DNA of 64,000 nucleotides, taken from NCBI RefSeq assembly GCF_045679555.1, contig NC_092096.1:25591817-25655816 (forward strand), in the 5' to 3' direction. The notes under the pieces are model-generated. The model saw only the letters and a list, made by a program, of their open reading frames with translations. It made no database searches and had not been told where the DNA came from. This DNA is from Salvelinus alpinus (lineage: Eukaryota > Chordata > Actinopteri > Salmoniformes > Salmonidae). The translations under genes and the position numbers were made by a program. Numbering within the stretch: the first letter of the stretch is position 1; the number at the start of each line of letters is the position of its first letter. Below, one piece after another: positions 53,661-64,000 of the stretch.

Positions 53661-54122
53661 AGACTGAGAGCTTGTAGGTTTTTTAAGCCATGGCCGAGAG
53701 CCGCACAATGTTGTGTTGACATGTACAATATAATCTGTCCATTCGGTGTGAATAATGGCAGTGATTGTACAAGGTAAGAGATGTGTAGGCCAAGGGCGTG
53801 TCTTGTTTTGTGCTGTAGGTTTACACTGACATTCTTCCCCCTGATTGTTGTTTTAACATTATCCCCTCCTGTACAACAATAAGACGTGGTAATCACAACC
53901 GGATTAGCAGCAGAGAATAAACCTGTCCACTGTGCTAAGGCCTGTAACCAAAGTATAAACATAGGTTTCTTAGCACTTTTTAAAGGATTAAAGTTGAAAG
54001 CCATAAAAATGCAAAATTCTGTAAATTCAGTGCGTTTCCCCATATCAGGTTTTTCATGTTGAAACTTGAGTGATGTTTGTTTTCTCACAGAATTTCATCA
54101 ACATAGGATATTTTTTTTCACC
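53661..54122. other. Spacer without a recognised gene
   Basis: AT-rich sequence. A minus-strand frame of 168 codons (53582-54088) has no domain and partly overlaps repeat sequence; not called. Confidence 0.5.
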
Positions 54123-54246
54123 CAACTTTTAACCTAAATCCAACGGTGACATTTTTGGTTGATTTCACATTGAATTCACGTTAGTTGACAAGTCAACCAA
54201 ATGTAAATTAAAACTAGACGTTGAACTGACGTATGTGCCCAGTGGG
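54123..54246. mobile_element. Reverse copy of the 17.15-kb MITE-like repeat
   Basis: Shares, in reverse orientation, 'aacctaaatccaa', 'attcacgttagttgacaa' and 'cgtatgtgcccagtggg' with the element at 17153-17403. It is a partial copy of about 124 bp. Confidence 0.65.
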
Positions 54247-56185
54247 TGAATTATAGATAGAGAGAGATGGCAAGTGTTGTGCTACTCTGTCTTGTGAACC
54301 AGCAGCCTGTACTATTGGCACAGTATAAAAAGTCAATAGTAAGACCTGCAGAACTGTTTCATTGATTTTCAGCAGAAGAAAATATTTTCTGCTCACAATA
54401 TCAGCTTTGAGAAAGTTATCGAGACCACAGATGTCCAAACAAGAGACACTGCAGCGTGTTAAGTGGAATCATTTCCCCATAGTGCACCTGTGCAAGTGAG
54501 TCAGAGGGCGTTCTGAGCCAATACCAACAGGCTGTCTTTCACCACAGTGTGACAGAAGCACAGAGCTTAGGGGTGAAATCCACCAAAAACATTGCTGAGC
54601 TAACGGGCTAATCCCTCCCGAACATCTGAGGGAAACAAGAAGGCACTGCTTCACCCATCATCCAACAACAATCAACCCAGAACAAAAACACACAGAGAGA
54701 GATGCGACTATTGTCAACCCCCAATCAGTAAAAAACAGGATGTTGGGATGGTTTGGGGCCTGGGGTTATCTCTGAACTAACATTGTCCCAGGCACTGCTC
54801 TAATGTTATGAGAGTGGTGGCCACATGTGTGTGAGCCTCACAAAAAGGTTTTCTTTCTCTCTTTTATTTGTGTTTCCTTTTTGCTTTACAAACAGACAGC
54901 TAGTAAGTGAAAAGTTGGCCCGGATGCAGCATTGTCAGTGAGATGAGCCGATGAATAGAACGCATGCTTCAGAGGTTTTAAAAAAAGTTGGACGAAACCG
55001 AGGGGGACCTTTCACATCCCACAATGCGAATGCTGTGGGGGCGTGAGGCTTCTTTCACCACGGCAGGTGACTGGTGTGGTTTTCTACACCGTTAGTATCA
55101 CACATCTTCCAAGGTATGATTCATGCGCTTGCACGTATTATGAAGTATCTGCTTGATTCATTTTATCCATCGGTATCTATTCCATTACCAGCGCCTACTG
55201 TATCCATCTAATAGAAAACCTCCCAGAAAACCTTCCAGCAGCCTGCCACTCAAATCTCCACATCTGAAGAACTGGAATGTCAGTATTGTACAGTATCTTG
55301 TTGGTTCTTTCTGGCTGACACAATAAGGGCTGTTCTGAGTACAGCGCGAGCGGCACAGCGTGTGTGGAGCAGATGAACGGTCCGTCTCTGAAGCTGACAG
55401 GCCCAGTTCTCACCAGCAGGACCAGAGGCTGTTTTCAAAGCTGCCGTGCGTCAGTTCCCTCAAACGTCTGGCTGGCAGCGAGAGAGAGAAAAGGAGAAAA
55501 GGAACTCGGACTCGGAGAGGAATGGGATTGATCCTCTGCCATGAAGCTCAGCTGGGGACGACTATGCATTTGGCCGCAGTGTAGATTTTCTAACAAGCCC
55601 CCACCACCCCACCCCATCTCCCCATTCCACTATTACAGTTTCTGAAAGCCCTAATAATTTCTGGACTTGCGCTGATAACAAAATATGACTTTGCGTTCTG
55701 GGCTTCGCAAACCGACGTGGCTGAGGAAATGTTATGTTTCCAAAGTGGTAAATGATTGGGATGGAAGATTATCCTATTAGATGGGTATCAGTTACCGTCA
55801 GCTGTCAGGACTTTGTCATAAAAGGCCTCTGTTTGTCATGTTAACTGGTAGAAAACTGTCTGAATGCGACCACAGCCACCACAGCTCTGGTTGCCCTGTA
55901 AATTGAATGTGTTGGTTTTTGTCTGGTGTCTCCTCCAGCTATAGGGCTGTTGAATCTGGGTCTTTGTGTTGCTAAAAAAAACTGAGCCGCAGAAACACTC
56001 CCGACTACCAATTGGATATCACAAAATTGTGGAGAAAAAGGGGTAAAACACTCCCAAAGAGGCCCCAGATGGACTGAATATAGTCCAGAAACAGAAGACA
56101 CAAACGACATACCATCTTATTTAATTTAACAAGGTCTCGGGATCAGTGAGACAGACACATGCCAGGGACATTTATTTTCAATTCA
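54247..56185. other. 2-kb stretch without a recognised gene
   Basis: Apparently single-copy DNA. Frames of 60-89 codons lack domains. Nothing further is supported. Confidence 0.5.
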
Positions 56186-56271
56186 GAATGCTCTCTCTCC
56201 TTTCTCTCTCTCTCTACCCCTCTCTCTCTTTCTACCCCTCTCTCTCTCTTTCTACCCCTCTCTCTCTCTGG
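56186..56271. repeat. Pyrimidine-rich tandem repeat
   Basis: Repeated 'tctctctttctacccc' units, about four copies. Confidence 0.9.
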
Positions 56272-57778
56272 TTAGCGTGCACATTTCCCAAAGTCAGCAT
56301 CAATGTCATCCTCCTTGTGATCCCTGGGCCCACCTTTTTGTACATGAAGACACTCTTTCAAGACATTTATTATAGGACAATAAAGTCTAATGGGGTGTTT
56401 CATTTGGTATAATGAAACCTAATCACTCTGAGGATAGTGCTTTGAATCCATCTGTCCAATATATTTTATGGTCAGATACCACTAGTGTGAGCGGTTCCCA
56501 GATCCCGGCCAGTTGGAGTTGAGGGAGGCAATCCCTGATGTCGTATAGGAATGAAGTCTGGGAAGCAGATAGGGAAGAGTAGTAGGAACCAGGAAGTTCT
56601 TCTGTATTGGTCACCTGGGAATGAGAAGACTTCTGACAGCTTATAGAAAGTTCTGTAATAGAGAAGGGCGTACCCTCTGGGAGTTGTTAGGAAATCTCAA
56701 ATCGGGAAAAAAATTGATGAATTACTATGGATATTTGATTAAATTGTCAGGCTTGTTCTCTGATCCTTGAACAAAGTTTAACATGTGAAAAAGTATTTTC
56801 ATATTGTGTGAATGAACAAGAAAGCATATTGGGGCATCAATTTGACATTGATAAAATACAGCATTCATACAGAAATACAGTCAGCTTATTAACAAGTACA
56901 GAGTTTGTACCCAAAACATCTGACAACAAACATCTGTTTGTTGAGCAGGTGTTTGGAGCGTAATTGGTCACCTAGGATGTCTTAATGGACCTGGCTCTGA
57001 TGGAGTCGTTAAGTTGCACCGCTTTGCATTTAATCCCTCATGTCTGTCAATAGCACTTGATTTACAAGGTGTCTGAGGGACATCAAATGTGAAACATCAA
57101 TTTGCGGGAGTGTGATTGCTCCGGGGAGAGAGAGGCGATGGCAGGAGCCATCAGTCATTAGCATGCAGAGATGTCCTTCAGTCATCTCCCGCGGCAACTG
57201 ACGCATGCAGAGTCATTTCCACCATTACTCTAATTGCCAGTGACTCTGTCTGGACTCTTGTGAAGTTGTTTATCTAACCTGGCTGGAGACTGATTTCTGT
57301 ATGTATGTATGTGTGGTCTGTGGGTCTGTTGGTCTGTGTTTGTGTAGGTGTGTATGTGCATTGGTATGGCTGTGTATAAGTTAGTGTACTGTATTCATCT
57401 GCATGAGTGTGCACATATTACAGTGCATATATGAGCACATGTAAGTGCACACCAACAGTTTAAACATCCCCAAGAGACCTTCCCAGAATTCCGTGCAGAA
57501 TTCCGTGCAGGGCTTTAAAGCGTCAGTACAGGTGGGACCCATCGCTCACTGGCAGCCTGTCACAAGTCTCTATTTACACAGATGGTTCATATTCACACCG
57601 GTTCCTCTAGGACCGAGGACTGCAGTAAAACTGGGTGGATATGAGGCAAAATATGAGTGATGACTGGAGAATACATCTCTGTGGTCACAGTGTTGTTTTG
57701 AAGTAGCCAAGTGACATGACCTGGATCGCATAACAAAGCATAAAACAGACTAGAGTAGACCTGAGCCACTTCAATAGG
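56272..57778. other. Stretch without a recognised gene
   Basis: About 1.5 kb of ordinary DNA. It includes a loose TGTATG-rich patch at 57298-57360 and a short duplication of 'agaattccgtgc' at 57485-57510. Confidence 0.5.
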
Positions 57779-58006
57779 CAGACATACTGCAGACTTGAGT
57801 GACCCAGGGTCCTGTGAGTTGTTTGGGGTGCTGGTAAAAGGGGAGACCTCTCCCAGACATACTGCAGACTTGAGTGACCCAGGTCCTGTGTGTTGTTTGG
57901 GGTGCTGGTAAAAGGGGAGACCTCTCCCAGACATACTGCAGACTTGAGTGACCCAGGTCCTGTGTGTTGTTTGGGGTGCTGGTAAAAGGGGAGACCTCTC
58001 CCAGAC
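57779..58006. repeat. 74-bp tandem repeat, about 3 units
   Basis: Units contain 'cagacatactgcagacttga', 'gtgacccaggtcctgtg' and 'ggtgctggtaaaaggggaga'. The first unit is slightly diverged and the next two are almost identical. Confidence 0.95.
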
Positions 58007-58830
58007 ACTTGCACTGATAATATTGTGCTAATGGCTCTGGGAACGACTTAGAACAATAAATAAAATAAGTTAATTATGTTGTTGCAATGAATATCCCTGA
58101 AATTAGCCCCTTTTTATCTGAGGAAAAAGGGGAGTTAAACTAATGGAAGGTGACGGAAGATTCTGCCACCCCTGGGCTAGGTTACTCAGCCTTCTCCTAT
58201 CGGCACTGGACTGACTGGTTATTCTTCTCTTGATAAAACACAGCAGTGTTTTCTCTCTGGGAATGGAAGTGTGGGCCTGTTTCCCACAGCCGGGCCGAAT
58301 CACCACGACGAAGTGTGGGGCGGTTGAGTCACCCGAATGCCACCATGCATCTGTGACTCTGCGAGGAGACGTTCAACATCCACAGGAAACAAGCCACCAT
58401 TTTACTCAGAGATTTCTCAGGATGGAAACAAGTATGTAATGATGGAGAGCGAGAGCAACCCTAGAGATGTGAGATGATGTACGATGAGTCAGACCTGCAT
58501 TCTCTGAATTACTGTGCTAAAATACATGTATAATGCATCTAGTGACATGCTTATTTTTCTCACAGGGACACATTCTCAAGGTCTTAGTTGACACACTAAT
58601 GCATCGTGACAGCCAGCAGACAGACTTAATTAAGCTCAGGTATGTTTTCCCCATGTGTTCTATTAAACTGGTGGGATAGCTATTAAACAAAATCAATTTT
58701 GACAGTTTACCAAGAGATACAAGTACAGCTTCCCCGCCTGGGATTTGAACCTTCACTCTGTCTAAAAATCCCCATTCCTAAATCTCCGTTCCACACCTGT
58801 CTTATGATCACTTCGGGCAGGACCCATCGT

Positions 58831-58832
<2 letters not shown>
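58007..58832. other. Spacer without a recognised gene
   Basis: Ordinary sequence; nothing supported. Confidence 0.5.
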
Positions 58833-58927
<95 letters not shown>

Positions 58928-58933
58928 CTCTCG

Positions 58934-58963
<30 letters not shown>
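58833..58963. repeat. (TC)n microsatellite
   Basis: About 65 TC repeats with a few 'tcgctc' interruptions near 58922-58942. It directly abuts the 3' end of a reversed LINE fragment. Confidence 0.98.
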
Positions 58964-58964
<1 letters not shown>

Positions 58965-59309
58965 CAGTGTTGTAATGATGTGCAAATAGGTCAAGTAGGA
59001 AAGGAAAAATACATATACATACATTTGGGTTGTATTTGCAATGGTGTTTGTTCTTCACTGGTTTCCCTTTTCTTGTGGCAACAGGTCAAACATCTTGCTG
59101 CTGTGATGGCACACTGTGGTATTTCACCCAATAGATATGGGAGTTGATCAAAATTTGATTTGTTTTCGAACTCTGTGGGTCTGTGTAATCTGAGGGAAAT
59201 ATGTGTCTCTAATATGTTCATTCATTTGTCAGGAGGTTAGGAAGTGCAGCTCAGTTTCCACCTCATTTTGTGGGCAGTGTGCACATAGCCTGTCTTCTCT
59301 TGAGAGCCA
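58964..59309 (-). mobile_element. 5'-truncated LINE fragment (GA-associated family)
   Basis: The minus strand matches the other copy at about 51649-51985, including 'gacaggctatgtgcacactg' and 'cctgttgccacaagaaaagg'. It covers the C-terminal end of ORF2 and part of the 3' UTR, stopping at 'cattacaacactgg'. There the (GA)n tract begins. The last roughly 150 bp of 3' UTR found in the 47-kb copy is missing. Confidence 0.85.
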
Positions 59310-59913
59310 TATTCTTGGAAAAATCTCTGAGCCATATTAAATATGACTCCTCTGCCGGAGCGGTAATGCGAGCGCCGGCGGTTAGTTTTATACGTTTCAC
59401 AAGCATGTAAATATTTAATAGAATGGCAGGATGGAGTGCTGTGTCATTCTGTCTGCCCCCGTCTACCCAGAGACAAGCCCCAAGAGAGACACACAGACAC
59501 TGTCACCATGACAAGTGGAATTTATGACGCGCAAGACTGATGATTGATAGACTCCACTTATTCTTAACCGTATTTCTCAGAGTGCTCCAGGTCAAGTGGC
59601 TCGGATCATATGACCACAAAGCATAGAAGGCATGTTTACCTCAAATGCATGTCGCCTCATGTTGGTGTCGACTTAGATGTGCTAGTTGTCACCCTGTTAA
59701 CGTAATTCCAACATACAACATTCTTTGTGTTTCAATGATCTGTCTGTTTCATTGACTTGTCTGGTTCATTGGGGATGACTTATTCAGTTTTGGGCACAGC
59801 GGCTGGACAGAGAAATAGGCTCAAACAGCTGTAGCAAGAAGATAACGCTCCCAACCGGATGAAGACATGTTGGCTGAAGCGTTATTTCTTGTTTGTTTCT
59901 CCAAATCTGAACT
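59310..59913. other. Spacer without a recognised gene
   Basis: Ordinary sequence. Nothing supported. Confidence 0.5.
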
Positions 59914-60294
59914 TGTCACGGCTTCCGCCGAAGTCGGTCCCTCTCCTTGTTCGGGCGGTGTTCGGCGGTCGACGTCACCGATCTTCTAGCCATCGCTGAT
60001 CCATTTTTCATTTTCCATTGGTTTTGTCTTGTCTTCCATCACACCTGGTTCCAATCCCATCAATTACATGTTGTGTATTTAACCCTCTGTTTCCCCTCAT
60101 GTCCTTGTCAGTGATTGTTTGTTGTATGTATTGGTGCAAGTTATGTTCTGGTGTGTGACGGGTTTGCACCCTCTTATTTTATTTTGTTTATTTTTGGTTT
60201 TTCTGAGTTTTTGTATATTCATTAAACTGCTCCGTTTATACCAAGTTCACTCTCCTGCGCCTGACTTCCCTGCCACCAGCACGCACCCTTTACA
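59914..60294 (+). mobile_element. Solo LTR with 5-bp target duplication
   Basis: Begins TGTCACGGCTTCCGCC and ends CCCTTTACA (TG...CA). Identical GAACT repeats flank it (59909-59913 and 60295-60299). A TATTTAA box-like word lies near 60076 and ATTAAA at 60221-60226, so the U3-R-U5 orientation is plus. No internal region remains. It is a different sequence from the LTR at 28.1 kb. Family unassigned. Confidence 0.85.
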
Positions 60295-60299
60295 GAACT

Positions 60300-62324
60300 A
60301 AAGATCTCTTGTGAGTGTTGCATCCCCAGTTAAAGGAAGCGGGTGATTTTTTGTTATTGCAAAGAGAAACTCAACAGTATAAAGCATTAACATCACAAAG
60401 ACGGTTTATTACCAACATGACAGCAGATAAAACATAGCCGTTTCCAAGCTGAGTCCATCTGCACCCGCTCAAAGATAGCACACTTGAATACCCTGACCAA
60501 CAACCAATGAGGGCCTGCCAATTTAGCTATGCGCATCCAATCAGATACATATTTCTAATATTACGCACTGAACATACCATTTTAACCAGGTGTGCATAAT
60601 AACATGCTGCTTATCTCTCAAACACTACAGTGAGTGTAGTAAACATTGTCCTACTCCTACCATTGAATTCCTTGGTTACCATTGAATGTTTTGGCCCCCC
60701 AAATTAGTGATAGACTTTGAGAAAGTAGGCATTCCTTGTGCTAGCTTCTAACACGGCTGGTGCCAGCGGGCGGTTTCACCTCAAAACAAGGTCCCTGTAA
60801 TGGTATCAGTGGCATCATTAACCCTGGTGCAAATACTCCCACTTGATTTGATTAGGTTACATTTTAATTTCAGCAGCCAAGCGGAGAAGTTAATGCTCTT
60901 TGGAGAATCTCTGAGGTCCTATTCACCTTGACCAGCCAGGGAGGGAGGGGGATTTCTGCAAGCCTAAGCTGCCTGATTAGGTTACATAGGGGAATAATGA
61001 GCGCTCTTCTGTTGTCTCAGCTCATCCCTGAGTTAAACCGGCCACCGCTGCGTTCACTGATGCTGCTTTGACAATTTACATATACATAAGATTTAAAGGG
61101 AACCTCTGGGTCATGGATTAGTTCCCCCCTTCGGAACCCCCCTCTTGGACCTTTCCGCATCGATAAAGCTTTTCTGGGCAAAACAATAGCAGGGGTCTTG
61201 TTGTCTTTCATCCTGGAGTTGAGCTTGCTCAGTCCTTCAGATGTCCCCGGTCCCACTAAACTAAATCAGTATACTTTAGAATGGTGTTGTTGAAAGTTCA
61301 GGGTAGAAGAAGCTAGTTTGTTGTATTTAGCCATATTAAAGTGTATTAGTACGATGTAGCTTATGATTAGGAATCTATATGCTTATGATCAGCATCACTT
61401 TGTCAGGAAAATCTCCATGGCCTTGCTTATCTTTTATGTCAAACTAGTAATGGAGCAATAATCACAAAGTTTAAACTGACTCCTTTCAACTGCTTCACTC
61501 AAGGGAGAAAACCAATCTGTATGGAACACTCATACTCAAAATCCACAGCCTCCCCCTCCTCAGAACACGTCAACCTATTACAATGCTCAATATATAGTTC
61601 CATTTTATGAATCAGTGTCTCTTTTTTCACTCAAACATCCTCCTTTCTTGTAAATCATTTCCCTGAACCTCCCATATCCCATCAACGGGAGGAGGGAGCA
61701 ACGGACACATCTGTTGGAGCACGTCAGTGGGAGTCTTCCGTCAAGGAGATGGATGGAAACATCTCACTGATAAATAAATACTTGTTCTCTCTCTCTCTCT
61801 CTTGCTCGCAACGAGGCACCACTTCCCACAACAACCCACTGTTGTTCCTCTCCCATGGTGCAATGTGGTTACACTTTTTGATTGTTTATTTTCACAGTCA
61901 TTTGCAGGTACTCTCTCCGAGTGGATGTGGAAAATGTGTGTGCGCGCGTGCGTGCGTCCATCCATCAATGTGTGTGTAGGTGGAAGAGCCGCTGAAAGAC
62001 ATTACCCAACCTCCGTCACTCACGCGATGGGGGGTGCGACCCCATTGTAAAACGAAGGTCGACCTTTGACCTTTTGAGCACTGATGAAATGGGAGGGAAA
62101 CTCCCATTTCCCTCCGCAGAGGTTGGGCGGCCATTCCGGTTCAGAAGGAGCATTAGTAATGAGCTCTGGAGTGGCTTTTTAATGAAACCAAGTGAAACCA
62201 CCGCCCTGTCTGAAGGGGAAGATTAAGGGAGGGAGGAAACATGGTGGTGGTGAAACAGGTGTCAGCACTTGACCTGGACAGTAAGTGGATGGACATGGCT
62301 TTCTTTCTATGTTGGAATCTACTG
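60300..62324. other. 2-kb stretch without a recognised gene
   Basis: Apparently single-copy DNA with a short (TC)n near 61789. A minus-strand 79-codon frame (61017-61256) and others lack domain evidence. Confidence 0.5.
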
Positions 62325-63350
62325 TGTCCTTCATGTATTAGTCTGAGTGGACCTGTCTGTCCGGCCACCCAACAGTTGGTATGTCCTTCATGTATTAGTC
62401 TGAGTGGACCTGTCTGTCTGGCCACCCAACAGTTGGTATGTCCTTCATGTATTAGTCTGAGTGGACCTGTCTGTCTGGCCACCCAACAGTTGGTATGTCC
62501 TTCATGTATTAGTCTGAGTGGACCTGTCTGTCCGGCCACCCAACAGTTGGTATGTCCTTCATGTATTAGTCTGAGTGGACCTGTCTGTCTGGCCACCCAA
62601 CAGTTGGTATGTCCTTCATGTATTAGTCTGAGTGGACCTGTCTGTCTGGCCACCCAACAGTTGGTATGTCCTTCATGTATTAGTCTGAGTGGACCTGTCT
62701 GTCTGGCCACCCAACAGTTGGTATGTCCTTCATGTATTAGTCTGAGTGGACCTGTCTGTCTGGCCACCCAACAGTTGGTATGTCCTTCATGTATTAGTCT
62801 GAGTGGACCTGTCTGTCCGGCCACCCAACAGTTGGTATGTCCTTCATGTATTAGTCTGAGTGGACCTGTCTGTCTGGCCACCCAACAGTTGGTATGTCCT
62901 TCATGTATTAGTCTGAGTGGACCTGTCTGTCTGGCCACCCAACAGTTGGTATGTCCTTCATGTATTAGTCTGAGTGGACCTGTCTGTCCGGCCACCCAAC
63001 AGTTGGTATGTCCTTCATGTATTAGTCTGAGTGGACCTGTCTGTCTGGCCACCCAACAGTTGGTATGTCCTTCATGTATTAGTCTGAGTGGACCTGTCTG
63101 TCTGGCCACCCAACAGTTGGTATGTCCTTCATGTATTAGTCTGAGTGGACCTGTCTGTCTGGCCACCCAACAGTTGGTATGTCCTTCATGTATTAGTCTG
63201 AGTGGACCTGTCTGTCCGGCCACCCAACAGTTGGTATGTCCTTCATGTATTAGTCTGAGTGGACCTGTCTGTCTGGCCACCCAACAGTTGGTATGTCCTT
63301 CATGTATTAGTCTGAGTGGACCTGTCTGTCCGGCCACCCAACAGTTGGTA
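62325..63350. repeat. 57-bp minisatellite, exactly 18 units
   Basis: Units read 'tgtccttcatgtattagtct' + 'gagtggacctgtctgt' + C/T + 'cggcc'-type core + 'acccaacagttggta'. Practically the only variation is CCGG (units 1, 4, 9, 12, 16, 18) versus CTGG (all others). The unit is 19 codons, with no stops in the VCPSCISLSGPVC.ATQQL frame or the minus-strand frame, which produces artificial frames of 443 and 394 codons. The unique leader 'tttctatgttggaatc' before the array recurs after it at about 63394. Confidence 0.99.
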
Positions 63351-64000
63351 TGTCCTTCAGCGCTTCCGTCCGTCCTGACAAATGTGGTTTCCTTTCTATG
63401 TTGGAATCAACTGTGTCCTTCATGTCAGAGTGGACCTGGTTGTCCGGCCCCCGGTATTCTGTATGTCCGTCATTCCATTCCATCTGTCCATCCTCCATAC
63501 AGATGTTGCAGTCAGTACTCTGTTAAAGTTATCACAACACTGCTCCGTGTCTGGAGTTTGATAACGTTATAATCCCCAGGTTGACAGTTTCACATGGTAG
63601 CGGGGGTTTCAGGCACCATTTCCTGTGATATATTCCTGTGTGTAGACTGACTCCGAAAGACGCCAGTTCACTATGCACTGTATTGCTTACGTTTATAATG
63701 AGCTGAGCAGATATTGTCCTTGTAGTCCTTGACTAAAACATGTTTGATTGTGAATTATGTTTTGACATCCGGGACCTATTGGGACATCTGCCTTGCAGTG
63801 CATCATGGTTCTTTGGTAAGCCCTAAGCGCTAAAGTACTCAACCGTGTGGTCTCGACCGTGTGGTCTATCATCTAACTCTATAGGTAGGACTTACCTATC
63901 GTTTTATTAAGCATACATGTAGTAATGATCAATCATTGTCTCACCAATAGTTCTCTCATATTGTATGTCTTTCATTGTGTCATGTTGTATAGCAGGAACT
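63351..64000. other. Array edge and spacer
   Basis: Diverged half-units of the 57-bp repeat continue to about 63480. Ordinary sequence follows with a small duplication 'accgtgtggtct' near 63843-63868. No gene. Confidence 0.5.

Noticed and set aside
62241..63572. 443-codon plus-strand and 394-codon minus-strand frames
   Set aside because: Produced by a 57-bp (19-codon) tandem repeat with no stops on either strand. The flanking parts have no domain.

Overview
The window reads as nuclear DNA of a salmonid fish (Salmo, Oncorhynchus, Salvelinus or a close relative). The reasons are a tRNA-derived SINE of salmonid type, Tc1 transposons with the teleost TIRs, LINEs with the 'GGTTAAATAAAGGTG' tail, and many very long CA/GT tracts. 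Genus cannot be fixed from this alone. I found no convincing host protein-coding exon on either strand. Every long reading frame belongs to a transposable element or is a by-product of a tandem repeat without stop codons.

Layout. 1-2.98 kb: unremarkable DNA. 2.98-3.56 kb: a (CA)n and a (GT)n tract facing each other. 3.84-9.01 kb: a 40-bp minisatellite of about 128 units that ends inside the left arm of a palindromic MITE (8.99-9.19 kb). 9.55-11.12 kb: a decayed Tc1 element holding a SINE. 11.55-16.54 kb (minus) and 21.62-26.52 kb (plus): two nearly identical full-length APE-type LINEs forming an inverted repeat of almost 5 kb. The first has an uninterrupted 1097-codon EN-RT frame and lies inside a split (TG)n tract. 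28.1 and 59.9 kb: two solo LTRs with perfect 5-bp target duplications. 29.7-35.6 kb: a 24-bp C-rich minisatellite of about 240 units. 35.8-39.3 kb: a 5'-truncated, broken LINE (minus) with a young Tc1 of the DD34E type inside its 3' region. 40.75-41.66 kb: a 38-bp minisatellite, exactly 24 units. 47.3-52.1 kb: a second, older two-ORF LINE family flanked by GA-rich DNA, with an in-frame 45/39-bp repeat in ORF1. A 3' fragment of the same family abuts a (TC)n tract at 58.8-59.3 kb. 62.3-63.35 kb: a 57-bp minisatellite, exactly 18 units. Tandem repeats make up roughly a quarter of the window and recognisable mobile elements about a third.

How parts relate. The mobile elements are nested (SINE in Tc1; Tc1 in LINE), giving a partial order of insertion. 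Several minisatellites look seeded by, or contained in, mobile elements: the 40-bp unit contains the outer part of a MITE arm, and the 45/39-bp unit lies in a LINE ORF1. The most interesting object is the inverted LINE pair. Its single frame starts with a hydrophobic segment and carries a 2A-like ribosome-skipping motif just before the endonuclease. A YY1-like motif sits at the extreme 5' end and the 5' UTR contains a repeated AGCT-rich block.
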